DNA of 64,000 nucleotides, taken from Porphyrobacter sp. GA68. GTDB lineage: Bacteria; Pseudomonadota; Alphaproteobacteria; Sphingomonadales; Sphingomonadaceae. Under the pieces are notes generated by a model, which searched no databases, was not told the origin of the DNA, and saw nothing but the letters and a program-made list of their open reading frames with translations. The position numbers were made by a program, and so were the translations under genes. The stretch is from contig NZ_JAKQYJ010000001.1 of the NCBI RefSeq assembly GCF_022605525.1, positions 1,287,501 to 1,351,500 of the forward strand. The letters run 5' to 3'. Shown in pieces: positions 27,866 to 36,391 of this stretch (its first letter is position 1; every line of letters begins with the position of its first letter).

Positions 27866-29440
27866 CTACTCGGTGCCTGCGCCGACAGCCGCTTCCGCGG
27901 CCCGGTTCGCTTCAGCGAGAACAGGGGCGGGATCGAATGGTTCACCCTCCGGCGCCTGTTCCATTGCCCGGATCAGCGAGGCTGCGGTGGCCGCAAACCT
28001 CCCGCCGTGCGGATCGCCCGCTATTGGGGACAGGCTGCTGATGGCGATGGCGATCTTCCCCTCGCTTGCCTGCATCAATCCTGCCTCGAACCACAGACCC
28101 TGATCGAAGGGCGCCAGTTCCGCAGCGCGCTCCAGGGCATGCCGAGCCGTCTCGGTAGGTTCCATGCCGCGCGCCGTGAAGCTGCGATAGTAGTAGATCA
28201 GCGGTAGCGGATGATCGTTTTCCAGCCGGTTGAGCTGGGTAAATGGGCCCATCGCCGCCTTGTAAGCCGTGTCTGCGTTTTCGGCCTCGGCAGCTTGGCG
28301 GAACAGCGCGTAGCCTTTCTGCACATAGGCGTTCGTCACTTTAGGGTCGAGCGCGATGGCTCGATCGGCGGCGGCGATGGCGCGCGCATCATCTCCCGCG
28401 TCGTATTCGGCTTCCGCCAAGGCCGCTTGCGCTTGCGCATCGTTGGGAAAGCGGGCGGCAATTTGCCGAGCTTCGCTGACGATCTTGGCTGCTTCCTCCC
28501 GGTTCACACCCTTCTGCGAACGGATGATCAGGGGCATCACTGCCGCATGACCTTCACTCAACGGCCGCACCGTTACAGCAGCCGGCGGCGGCAACATGTC
28601 CGGGGTCAGATTGAACGCCATCATCCGCCGCGACTTGGCGTAGCGGTCGAGATCCTTGTCCAGCTGCTTCAGGTCGCCAAACGCCGCCTGCGCCGCGTTT
28701 AGCGCGGTCATGCCACCCATCAGGTGCCGGATGTAGGCGGCCATCTGCCCCTTGCGGTCATCGGAAAAGAACAGGTAATGGTACAGCAGCCACGCCCGGC
28801 CATAGAACGCGTCGTAGACCGTCCTCTTCTTCGCGTTGTAGAGATCGCTGTCCAGCAGTTCACCGATGGGCACTTCGGCGGCGTACCGCAGCTCTGCGGC
28901 CCGGTGGATCGCGGGTCGGCCGACAGAGACGTTGCCAGAATTGGGAAACTGCGCGGAAGAGAAGAATTCCGCCGCCCCTTCGCTCATCCAGCGGGGCATG
29001 GCAAAGCGCGATTGCGAGATAAGGAAGTGGTGGGCGTATTCGTGCAGCAGCGTCTGCATCGACGGATCCAGTTCGCTGCGGTTGATCTTAACATCCTGTA
29101 CATAGGCGCGTGAAGAACCGGCGCGCGGAATATAAAAACCCTGCAGGTAGTGGTCGCCACCTGCCAGCCGGCGCAGATCGCGCGCATTGCCCACGGCAAA
29201 GATGACGAGGCGATTGGACGGGCTGACATCCTTCATCGCCCGCCCTGTCAGCAGCTCAAGGGCAGCGTGATAGCTCTCCAGCAGCCTGGCAAACTCCTCG
29301 ACGTCCTCTGGCCGGTCGTCGGCATAGATGACGAAGTGGTCCGTCTGTGCCTCGTGCCAGCGTGCCTGCAACGGCGCGGCAACGAGCAGAAGAAGAACCG
29401 GCCAAAGGGCTCTGGCCGAACGGGAAAGGAGCAGCCGCAT
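27866..29440 (-). CDS. Secreted HExxH/TPR-containing protein (DUF1570-like)
   Basis: The 524-residue protein has a signal peptide (SARALWPVLLLLVAAPLQA). The N-terminal half holds QTDHFVIYAD and TLLHEYAHHFLIS near residue 165, a zincin HExxH motif, followed by MPRWMSEGAAEFFS, where a Glu may be a third metal ligand. The C-terminal half shows repeats such as AQAALAEAEYDAGDDARAIAAADRAIALDP, typical of TPR. This pattern fits DUF1570-type peptidase-like proteins. I chose ATG 29440, since residues upstream look non-native. Whether it is an active protease or which substrate it uses is unknown. Confidence 0.8.
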   Translation of the reverse strand: MRLLLSRSARALWPVLLLLVAAPLQARWHEAQTDHFVIYADDRPEDVEEFARLLESYHAALELLTGRAMKDVSPSNRLVIFAVGNARDLRRLAGGDHYLQGFYIPRAGSSRAYVQDVKINRSELDPSMQTLLHEYAHHFLISQSRFAMPRWMSEGAAEFFSSAQFPNSGNVSVGRPAIHRAAELRYAAEVPIGELLDSDLYNAKKRTVYDAFYGRAWLLYHYLFFSDDRKGQMAAYIRHLMGGMTALNAAQAAFGDLKQLDKDLDRYAKSRRMMAFNLTPDMLPPPAAVTVRPLSEGHAAVMPLIIRSQKGVNREEAAKIVSEARQIAARFPNDAQAQAALAEAEYDAGDDARAIAAADRAIALDPKVTNAYVQKGYALFRQAAEAENADTAYKAAMGPFTQLNRLENDHPLPLIYYYRSFTARGMEPTETARHALERAAELAPFDQGLWFEAGLMQASEGKIAIAISSLSPIAGDPHGGRFAATAASLIRAMEQAPEGEPFDPAPVLAEANRAAEAAVGAGTE

Positions 29441-29514
29441 GCAGTTGACCTGTGACAAGGAACGTTTCGGCGATGATGCCACCCGCCGCGTTCAAGTCAA
29501 TGACGGCTAACCCC

Positions 29515-31362
29515 TCATCCGCGTGACCCAGCCCCCGCCACGAACCGCTGCACATTGCGCGCCATGACATCGAGCGGTGCATTTCCGCCCAGAACCACCG
29601 CGTCATTGAACGCCCGCACATCGTAGGCGGCGCCCAGTTGCTGTTCTGCCCACGCGCGCTTGCGCACGATTTCGCTGTGGCCGACCTTGTAGCCGCACGC
29701 CTGTCCGGGCCAGCTGCAATAGCGATCGACTTCGCTCTCGACTTCTTCGCGTTTCGAGCCGTTTTCCTCCACAAAGAAGTTCACCGCTTGCGCCCGGCTC
29801 CACCCCTTGTCGTGCAGCCCCGTGTCCACGACCATCCGGCAGGCGCGGAAGGCAAGCGCCTGAAGATAGCCGAGCCGGCCGACCGGGTCGCCATCATAGG
29901 CGCCAAGCTCGTCGGCCAGCTGCTGTCCATACAGCGCCCAGCCTTCGCTGAACGCGTTGAAGGCGAGGATCGACCGGATCAGCGGCAGCCGGTTGGAATA
30001 TTCTCCCTCCCACACGTGACCGGGGATCGTCTCATGGAAGGTCAGATCGGGCAGGTCGTATTTACGATGCAGGTCAGTTGTCCGCAGGTTGATCCACATC
30101 CGTCCCGGAATGCTGCCGTCCTTGCTGCCCGCGCCGCCGTAGGCGGCCGGCGCGCCGGGTTCTTCGGCGAGCGGCAGTCGGCGCACTTCCAGATTGGGAC
30201 TGACCAGGGTGTTGAAGGCGCGCGGCATCTGCGCGGTGATCCAGGCGATCCGGTCCTGGATGAACGCCATGATCTCCGCGCGCCCTGCATCTCCCTCGGC
30301 AAACTTGTAGCGCGGGTCGCGCGACAGCGCCTGCATGCGTTCACCGACAGAGCCGCTGGTATAGCCGATCTGGCGCAGGATCGGCTCCATGCGGCCATGC
30401 AACGCACGCAGTTCTTCCAGTCCTTGTCGGTGCACTTCGTCCGGTGTCATCGGGGTGGTGGTGCTGGCCCGCAAGGCCCAGCCATACCATTCCTCTCCGC
30501 GCGGCCGCGCCCGCATACCCGGATCGGACGTGGCCACCGCGCGCTGCGCCCGCAACTCTGCAAGCTGCCGCTGCAGGGCTGGCACCACGCCGGACGTGGT
30601 TGCCGCCTGCACGCGGGCTGCCCAGCCGCCCGCCAGACCGGCTTCGTCCAGCTTGCCCGCCAGCGAACTGGTGAAGGGTTCGCCCGTGCCGGCGGCGGCA
30701 ATCGTCGCCTCCATCTGCGCGATGGCCTTGTCGAGCAGGAACGCCGGCGGCACGACACCCATTTGACGCGCGCTGCGAATACGCTCCAGTTCACCGTCGA
30801 GAACGGCGGGCAAGGCTTCGATGCGGTCCACGAATGCCTCTGCATCGGCTTCGTTGTTGACCGGATGAGTGGAGTCCATGAAGCGAGGCATGTCGATATA
30901 GCTGCCGACGTTCTGGATGACGACATAGGGCGCATTCCGCCAACTGCCGACGGCCACGTCGCCGTAGGGCAGGGCAAAACCGTCGAGAGCCGTGACGTAG
31001 GCGCTCTCGACAACCTCCAGACTGGTCAGCGTGTCGGCGTCCAGCCCGGTGCGCGAAAACGCCCGCACGTCCGCCAGATCGCGGCGCAGGCGGTCGGCGT
31101 AGGCGGCCTGCCCTGCCGGGGATTGATCCTCCAGCCGTCCGCGCAACGCTGCATAGCGGCCAGCATCCACGCCCAGTGCAGTCGCCCGCTCCGGCTCGTG
31201 TTCAAGCAGGTTGAAGGCGATCTGATCAAGGAACTGGTCCGGCGCCGCCGGCGCATTGGCGACCGATACGGCCCGCGCGCAGCCACTCAATGCAATGGCG
31301 GAAGCGGCGCCAAGCCCCGCGAGGGCTTGCCGCCGGGTGAGTGTCAGTGTGGAAGACGTCAT
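29515..31362 (-). CDS. DUF885 family metallohydrolase with Tat/lipoprotein signal
   Basis: The 615-residue product starts MTSSTLTLTRRQALAGLGAA, a Tat-type RR signal, with a possible lipobox LSGC, so export as a folded, perhaps lipidated, protein is likely. The core shows LTFHETIPGHVWEGEY near residue 465, an HExxxGH-type motif of DUF885 proteins (gluzincin-like), and FSEGWALYGQQLADELG downstream, with a likely metal-ligand Glu. DUF885 members are predicted carboxypeptidases or amidases. The next gene downstream also encodes an exported HExxH protein. The start is ATG 31362. Confidence 0.85.
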   Translation of the reverse strand: MTSSTLTLTRRQALAGLGAASAIALSGCARAVSVANAPAAPDQFLDQIAFNLLEHEPERATALGVDAGRYAALRGRLEDQSPAGQAAYADRLRRDLADVRAFSRTGLDADTLTSLEVVESAYVTALDGFALPYGDVAVGSWRNAPYVVIQNVGSYIDMPRFMDSTHPVNNEADAEAFVDRIEALPAVLDGELERIRSARQMGVVPPAFLLDKAIAQMEATIAAAGTGEPFTSSLAGKLDEAGLAGGWAARVQAATTSGVVPALQRQLAELRAQRAVATSDPGMRARPRGEEWYGWALRASTTTPMTPDEVHRQGLEELRALHGRMEPILRQIGYTSGSVGERMQALSRDPRYKFAEGDAGRAEIMAFIQDRIAWITAQMPRAFNTLVSPNLEVRRLPLAEEPGAPAAYGGAGSKDGSIPGRMWINLRTTDLHRKYDLPDLTFHETIPGHVWEGEYSNRLPLIRSILAFNAFSEGWALYGQQLADELGAYDGDPVGRLGYLQALAFRACRMVVDTGLHDKGWSRAQAVNFFVEENGSKREEVESEVDRYCSWPGQACGYKVGHSEIVRKRAWAEQQLGAAYDVRAFNDAVVLGGNAPLDVMARNVQRFVAGAGSRG

Positions 31363-31409
31363 GGCGGCATGGTGTGCTGCCGCCATGACGCCAAGTCAAT
31401 CGGGGGTCT

Positions 31410-31847
31410 TCAGTCAGTCAGACTGGCAGGCACCTTTCCGCCGTTCTTCGCCAGTTCCTGCATCACGCGCTTGTGCAGCCAGATGTTTTCCTCGGCCTTG
31501 CCTGAATAGTCCGTGTCGCCAAGTTCCGTCGCCAGTTCCTTGCGATTTTCATAGCTGGGATCGATGCCGACGAGCTTCATCAGGTCGACCACCGAAGTGC
31601 GCCAGTTCAGCTTGTCCGCCCCGGTCATTCCGTCAAGCCGCCGCTCCACATCCACATCGGACATCACCTGCGGCTCGGCGCCCGGCGCGTAGCTGATGTT
31701 TGTCTTGGGGAAATTCCCGGCCGATCCGGCCGGGGCGACTGCACCCGCTCGCGAAGGGGTGGATGGCTGACTGGATGCCGCGGTCTTGCTGCCGCTCTTG
31801 TCGCCGCCGCCGAAAATGGCGTTTTTGATCTTGCCGAATATACTCAT
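31410..31847 (-). CDS. DUF3597 family protein
   Basis: The 145-residue product starts MSIFGKIKNAIFGGGDKSG, continues with a Ser/Pro/Ala-rich linker, and ends in a compact domain (VDVERRLDGMTGADKLNWRT, then SVVDLMKLVGIDPSYENRKE and a HKRVMQELAKNGGK tail). These are landmarks of DUF3597, a small alphaproteobacterial domain with helical fold and no known role, possibly stress-related. ATG 31847 is preceded by AGGAG at the right distance; the frame is open to 31946 but that part is not conserved-looking. Confidence 0.88.
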   Translation of the reverse strand: MSIFGKIKNAIFGGGDKSGSKTAASSQPSTPSRAGAVAPAGSAGNFPKTNISYAPGAEPQVMSDVDVERRLDGMTGADKLNWRTSVVDLMKLVGIDPSYENRKELATELGDTDYSGKAEENIWLHKRVMQELAKNGGKVPASLTD

Positions 31848-31945
31848 GGAAGTGCTCCTGTTTTCTCCAGCCAAAGCGGCCGGAGTGCGGCAAGGTTCCA
31901 TAGTTCGTTGCGCCTCTGCTCGCCGCGCTCTAGCATGACGGGCCA

Positions 31946-32158
31946 ATGATCAACGTGGTGCTTTCAATCCTCATGCTGGCCGCGATTGCGCTGCTTGCGG
32001 GGGCTTTCCTGCTATGGCGCAGGACCGGGAATCTCAAACAGCCGCTGCTTATGGTGCTGCTCGCGGTGATTGCGGTCGTCAATGTGGCGATCTGGACCGT
32101 CCCGGCGGCAGATGGGTCGGCGCCGCTCGACCAGCTGAGGGCGAGCGGCACGGACTAG
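31946..32158 (+). CDS. Small two-helix membrane protein
   Basis: I do not recognise this 70-residue protein. It begins MINVVLSILMLAAIALLAGAF, then a short RRTGNLK loop and a second helix LLMVLLAVIAVVNVAIWTV. The tail is ADGSAPLDQLRAS. The layout (two helices joined by a positive loop) suggests an inner-membrane protein with both ends in the periplasm or an export leader. It is divergent from the DUF3597 gene, with about 100 bp between them, and convergent with the TonB-like gene, 9 bp away. The short spacing favours a real gene, but no function can be assigned. Confidence 0.65.
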   Translation: MINVVLSILMLAAIALLAGAFLLWRRTGNLKQPLLMVLLAVIAVVNVAIWTVPAADGSAPLDQLRASGTD

Positions 32159-32167
32159 CGGCCTGGC

Positions 32168-32866
32168 TCAGTCCGGCAGGCGCCAGACGACCGCATTTTC
32201 ATACGTGCCAGCTACTGGATTGCCGGCCCCGTCGCGTGATGGCGTGAAGCTCGCGCGCCGTTGAACGAGGGTGCAGGTCGCGTCGTCGAGCGCCTGATGG
32301 CCGGTCGAACGGGTGATTTCGCAATTCGTGACCCGTCCCTGCGGGCTGATCGACAGGCGGAAGCGAGCAGTGCCGGTCAAACCTTCACTGATCCAGCGCG
32401 ACCGGTAATCCTGCGGCGTGATCCAGCTGCCCGGTTCGCCGCGGGGAATGGGGCGGGTGGGTTGTACCATGGGCGATGCCGTAGGCGTGGGCAGCACGAC
32501 CGGGAACTCGTTCGTCATACCCGGTGATGCGCCGCCAGAGGAAACCACTATCGATCCGCTGCCCGTCATCGGCTCACTAGGCGGGAGCGCGGGGCTAGCA
32601 GGAGCCGTCAAAGGTTTGGCCGGTTTCGGAACAAAGACTTCGGAACGCGGCGGCACCTTTGGGTCTGGCTGCATCTCTTTAGGCGCTGGAGGTGGCGGCA
32701 AAGGCACGTACACCGGTCGCGCCTCGAAACGAGGAGGTGGCGGCGCGATCACGCCAGTGACCGTCAGCCCGGAAATCAGCAGCGCACCAATCGCGCCATG
32801 GATTGCCACAACGGTCGCGATCGCCCTGGGATCGGCCCGGCTAGCGGTATTGTCGAGATAAGCCAT
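32168..32866 (-). CDS. TonB-like energy transducer protein
   Basis: The 232-residue protein has a short N-terminal cytoplasmic segment, a membrane helix (IATVVAIHGAIGALLISGLTV), a long Pro/Lys-rich stretch (PPRFEARPVYVPLPPPPAPK) that would span the periplasm, and a C-terminal TonB domain beginning WITPQDYRSRW with GTARFRLSISPQGRV and an ITRSTGHQALDD repeat-like end. It would transmit proton-motive force to outer-membrane receptors. ATG 32866 has AAGGAGAG upstream. No exbB or exbD gene is adjacent. Confidence 0.85.
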   Translation of the reverse strand: MAYLDNTASRADPRAIATVVAIHGAIGALLISGLTVTGVIAPPPPRFEARPVYVPLPPPPAPKEMQPDPKVPPRSEVFVPKPAKPLTAPASPALPPSEPMTGSGSIVVSSGGASPGMTNEFPVVLPTPTASPMVQPTRPIPRGEPGSWITPQDYRSRWISEGLTGTARFRLSISPQGRVTNCEITRSTGHQALDDATCTLVQRRASFTPSRDGAGNPVAGTYENAVVWRLPD

Positions 32867-32997
32867 CAGCACTCTCCTTGTCCCATGCACCGATCTATCG
32901 TCGGCTGCATTTCTGCAATGTTACAACATAACCAGCAGAATACAAGCGGGAGAGAAACAGCACGGCCGCAGGGCAACCGTGCCTAGTAATCAGCTTG

Positions 32998-33654
32998 TTA
33001 CTTGATGGGGCAGGCAGGGTCCATGCGGAAGTTCAGGTAATTGTTCACCGACCGCATCAGATCGTCCATCTCATTCTCGAAGAAATGGTTGGCGCGCGGG
33101 ATTTCGTCGTGGTGAACGGTGATGTGCTTCTGCGTGCGCAGCTTCTCGACCAGCTTGCCCACCGAGGGGGGCGGTACGACACTATCCTGCGCGCCGTGCA
33201 CGAAGATGCCGCTGGCCGGGCATGGCGCGAGGAAGGTGAAGTCGTACATGGACGCGGGCGCCGACACCGAGATCCAGCCCCGGATTTCGGGTCGCCGCAT
33301 CAGCAGTTGCATGCCGATCAGCGCGCCGAAGCTGACCCCGGCGACCCAGGTGGTCTGCGCTTCCGGGTGGATCGACTGCACCCAATCGAGGGCGGCGGCG
33401 GCGTCTGACAGTTCGCCCACACCGTTGTCGAAACTGCCCTGGCTGCGGCCCACGCCGCGAAAGTTGAAGCGCAAGGTGGCAAAGCCGCGTTCCACGAAAG
33501 TCTTGTAGAGAGCTTGCGTGATCCTCTCGTTCATGGTGCCGCCGCCATGCGGATGGGGGTGCAGGATCATGGCGACCGGCGCACGGGAGCGCGGCGGAGG
33601 AGAGAAACGGCCTTCTAGGCGGCCTTCGGGACCGGGGAAGATTACGGAGGGCAT
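32998..33654 (-). CDS. Alpha/beta hydrolase (dienelactone-hydrolase-like)
   Basis: The 218-residue cytoplasmic protein has the alpha/beta hydrolase order: oxyanion region ILHPHPHGGGTM near residue 30, RFNFRGVGRSQG near 62, the nucleophile elbow GVSFGA near 106, an acid-bearing GAQDSVVPP near 162 and the His in ANHFF near 194. This composition fits alpha/beta hydrolases in the dienelactone group or YpfH-like esterases. The substrate cannot be read. It overlaps nothing and is antisense to the open frame preceding the desulfurase gene. Confidence 0.85.
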   Translation of the reverse strand: MPSVIFPGPEGRLEGRFSPPPRSRAPVAMILHPHPHGGGTMNERITQALYKTFVERGFATLRFNFRGVGRSQGSFDNGVGELSDAAAALDWVQSIHPEAQTTWVAGVSFGALIGMQLLMRRPEIRGWISVSAPASMYDFTFLAPCPASGIFVHGAQDSVVPPPSVGKLVEKLRTQKHITVHHDEIPRANHFFENEMDDLMRSVNNYLNFRMDPACPIK

Positions 33655-33754
33655 GCTGGCGAGTTACTCGTGCGATGTGGAAGGCGGCTGGCGGCCGCTG
33701 GTCGCCGCGCTATATAGGGGTTTTTGCCCGTTTCGCAATTCTTCTGCTGGACCG

Positions 33755-34765
33755 TTGAACCTGCCGCGCATCTATCTCGACCATGCTGCGACCACTCCGC
33801 TGCACCCGGCGGCGCGTGCTGCGGTGGAGGAAGGGTTGCGCCTGTGGGCCAACCCTTCTTCTCCCCATGCGGAAGGGCGGGCTGCAAGACGGGTTCTGGA
33901 AGACGCGCGAGAGCGAATTAAGGCGTCGCTGCACTGGAAAGGCGAGGTGATCTTCACCTCCGGCGCCAGCGAAGCGGCCGCGCTGGCGCTTGGCCGCGAG
34001 GTTTCGCAGCGGCGCCGGTTCGTCAGCGCGGTGGAGCATGACGCGGTATTCGGCGCGGCTCCCGGCGCTCAGGTGATGCCCTTGACGACAGGGAGGCCCG
34101 ACTTTGCCGGAACCGAACAGGCGATGGCCGCGGTCCAGCACGTGAACTCCGAAACCGGCACCATTCTGCTGACGGGCGGCAGACAGGACGACTCCCGCTG
34201 CATTCTGCTTGCCGACTGTGCGCAAAGTGCCGGGAAGTTGCCTTTACCCGATGCTGAGATGGCCATCGTGTCGGCGCACAAGTTCGGTGGGCCGGTCGGG
34301 ATAGGGGCGTTGCTGGTGCGGGATTACGCGATGCTGGAGCCGTCAGGAGGGCACGAGCGGGGTTATCGCCGCGGAACCGAGAATCTCCCGGGCATCCTCG
34401 GCATGGCAGCCGCTCTGGAGGCAGGTGGGCTCGACCGCTGGGCCACCACCGAAGCGGAGCGCTGGGCTTTTGGCGATGCACTGGGAGAGGTGCTGGCGCC
34501 GGGCGCGCAGTGTTCCTGGATATTTGCCGCCGTACACCCGACGCTTGGCGCGCAGGCCGTGCTGATCCGGCTGGACGCGGCGGGGTTCGCGATATCTGCA
34601 GGCAGTGCGTGTTCGTCCGGCACGCTGAAGCCCAGCCGGGCTCTTACAGGGTTTGGCGTGGTGCCCGACGTCGCGCGGCGCACCGTCCGGATAAGCCTGG
34701 GCTGGAACACGACAGCTAAGGAACTGGAGCGCTTCGTCGATGCCTGGCAGGCTCTTTCCCGATGA
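33755..34765 (+). CDS. Cysteine desulfurase, NifS/IscS-like (first copy)
   Basis: The PLP enzyme removes sulfur from cysteine as a protein persulfide. The product starts IYLDHAATTPLHPAARAAVE; PLP lysine is in VSAHKFGGPVG near residue 175 and the mobile Cys loop is SAGSACSSGTLKP near 285. The length of about 336 residues is shorter than the usual 380-400. No ATG is near the family N-terminus; TTG 33755 is the best guess, while the frame stays open to 33518 through sequence antisense to the hydrolase gene. A second desulfurase and a ferredoxin follow. Whether it makes Fe-S clusters, tRNA thiolation or something else is unknown. Confidence 0.85.
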   Translation: MNLPRIYLDHAATTPLHPAARAAVEEGLRLWANPSSPHAEGRAARRVLEDARERIKASLHWKGEVIFTSGASEAAALALGREVSQRRRFVSAVEHDAVFGAAPGAQVMPLTTGRPDFAGTEQAMAAVQHVNSETGTILLTGGRQDDSRCILLADCAQSAGKLPLPDAEMAIVSAHKFGGPVGIGALLVRDYAMLEPSGGHERGYRRGTENLPGILGMAAALEAGGLDRWATTEAERWAFGDALGEVLAPGAQCSWIFAAVHPTLGAQAVLIRLDAAGFAISAGSACSSGTLKPSRALTGFGVVPDVARRTVRISLGWNTTAKELERFVDAWQALSR

Positions 34766-34841
34766 ACATGCCCGCAGGCAAGCACGCCGGCCTGCACCCA
34801 GGGCTTCGACACGGGCCTTCCAGGCGGGTAGTGGCGAGCAG

Positions 34842-35924
34842 ATGATCTATCTCGATTATCAGGCAACCACACCGCTCGCCCCGGAAGCGCGCGAGGCGAT
34901 GTTGCGCTGGCTGGATGGACCAGGAGGCGATGGCTTCGGAAATCCGCATTCGCCCCACCGCATGGGGCGCATGGCCGCTGCCGCTGTCGAACTGGCGCGG
35001 GAACAGGTGGCGGCGCTGCTTCCGCCGGGAGGCAGAGTTGTTTTCACCAGCGGCGCCACTGAAGCCATAAATCTGGCGATGCGCGGGTTCGCTGCACCGG
35101 GCGCCCGTCCTGCTATCGCAGTGAGCGCGATCGAGCATGCCGCGGTCCTCGACACCGCCGGAGCTGTCGGCGAAACGGAAATCTGGCCGGTCGACGAAGA
35201 AGGTTTGGTCGATCCGGGCCACCGGCTTGCCGTTCGGCCGCAGCTTGTCGCCATCATGCAGGTGAACAACGAGATTGGGGTGGTGCAGCCGATGGCGGAA
35301 GTCAGCCGCCGGGCGCAGGACATGGGCGCCCTGCTTCTGATCGACGCGGTGCAGGCGGCTGGCAAGCTGGAAGTGCCCACTGCCGACTTCATCGTTGTGT
35401 CGGCTCACAAGCTGCATGGACCCAAAGGTGTGGGTGCGCTGTGGGTGCGCGATGGCGTCGAACTGCACACGGTCAGCACCGGGGGCGGCCAGGAAGGAGT
35501 GCGCTCCGGCACGCTCAGCCCTGCGCTTTGCGCCGGTTTCGGCGCTGCGGCGAAGGTTGCGTTGGAACAGAGGCAGACAGACGCGAAGCACGTCGCCGCG
35601 TTGTTCAACCGGGCGCGCGAACTGTTCGCCGGGTGGGCGTGGAACGGCAGCCGCGAGGAGCGGTGGCGGGGAAACATCAACATCCGCCGCGCCGGTCTGG
35701 ACGTCGCTCGTCTGATGAGCGACTGCCGCCAGGTAATGTTCTCGGCCGGTTCTGCCTGCGCCAGCGGGTCGGGGCGAACCAGCCATGTGCTCAAGGCAAT
35801 CGGCCTTGCCGAAGCCGACGCAAAATCGTCCATTCGCCTCGGCTTCGGCCGCTATACCTCTCTTGCTGAGCTGGAAGAGGCAGCGGAGTTGATAAACGCC
35901 GCGGCGCAGGCACAGGAGGCATGA
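34842..35924 (+). CDS. Cysteine desulfurase, NifS/IscS-like (second copy)
   Basis: The 360-residue product begins MIYLDYQATTPLAPEAREAM and carries all key parts: VFTSGATEAINLAMRG, PLP lysine in VSAHKLHGPKGVGALW near residue 190, and the catalytic Cys loop SAGSACASGSGRTSHVL near 305. I chose ATG 34842; the longer frame from 34740 has a non-family N-terminus. It follows the first copy by about 75 bp on the same strand, and its stop overlaps the ferredoxin start (ATGA). Sequence differs clearly between the copies, so this is not a recent duplication. No IscU, SufB or IscA gene is adjacent. Confidence 0.9.
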   Translation: MIYLDYQATTPLAPEAREAMLRWLDGPGGDGFGNPHSPHRMGRMAAAAVELAREQVAALLPPGGRVVFTSGATEAINLAMRGFAAPGARPAIAVSAIEHAAVLDTAGAVGETEIWPVDEEGLVDPGHRLAVRPQLVAIMQVNNEIGVVQPMAEVSRRAQDMGALLLIDAVQAAGKLEVPTADFIVVSAHKLHGPKGVGALWVRDGVELHTVSTGGGQEGVRSGTLSPALCAGFGAAAKVALEQRQTDAKHVAALFNRARELFAGWAWNGSREERWRGNINIRRAGLDVARLMSDCRQVMFSAGSACASGSGRTSHVLKAIGLAEADAKSSIRLGFGRYTSLAELEEAAELINAAAQAQEA

Positions 35925-36256
35925 TGCCGCTGATCCGCTTCACTATCCGCGGTGACACCGAAATCGTGGTTCAGGCCGAACCTGGCGACAACCTGCTGCG
36001 CGCGGCGCAGGCAGCGGGCATCCCGCTGGAGGGCACTTGCGAAGGGCAGATGGCGTGTTCCACCTGCCATGTGATCGTCGCGCCGGAGTGGTTCGGGCGG
36101 TTGCCTCCGGCGTCGGAGGATGAGGAGGACATGCTCGACCTTGCCGCCGGTGCCTGCCGGACCAGCCGCCTGTCGTGTCAGATCGAGGTTACGGAAGCCA
36201 TGGACGGCATGGCATTGCACGTTCCTCGCGAAGCGCGAGACATGCGTAAACCCTAG
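35921..36256 (+). CDS. 2Fe-2S ferredoxin, adrenodoxin type
   Basis: The 111-residue protein begins MMPLIRFTIRGDTEIVVQAE and has the adrenodoxin-type Cys pattern: C-x5-C-x2-C in GTCEGQMACSTCHV and a distant Cys in SRLSCQIEV. Such ferredoxins feed electrons to Fe-S assembly or P450 enzymes. The upstream AGGAGG (35914-35919) is only one base from ATG 35921 but well spaced from ATG 35924, which may be the true start. The first ATG overlaps the stop of the second desulfurase gene. The context suggests an Fe-S or sulfur-transfer role. Confidence 0.93.
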   Translation: MMPLIRFTIRGDTEIVVQAEPGDNLLRAAQAAGIPLEGTCEGQMACSTCHVIVAPEWFGRLPPASEDEEDMLDLAAGACRTSRLSCQIEVTEAMDGMALHVPREARDMRKP

Positions 36257-36347
36257 CTGCGCCGCCGCTCCGGGAAGCGTAAGTGCCGACGATCAAGCCA
36301 CCTAACTCGGCAGCGGACCGGCCGCAAACTGCAACAGTATCGGCGGG

Positions 36348-36377
36348 GGGGTGAGACGGACGTCACCGTCTCACCCC
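36348..36377. terminator. Strong hairpin between convergent ferredoxin and DJ-1 genes
   Basis: A perfect 12-bp stem (36348-36359 with 36366-36377; left arm GGGGTGAGACGG) encloses a 6-base loop, ACGTCA. It lies between two genes that end toward each other, so it probably stops transcription on both strands. Neither side has a T run longer than two or three. Confidence 0.7.
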
Positions 36378-36391
36378 GACAGTGGTTTGCG

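Noticed and set aside
29638-31509. A 623-codon open frame on the plus strand opposite the DUF885 gene
   Set aside because: It mirrors the DUF885 gene in another frame, has Arg/Pro/Gly/His-rich composition, and no domain. High GC makes such long antisense frames common.
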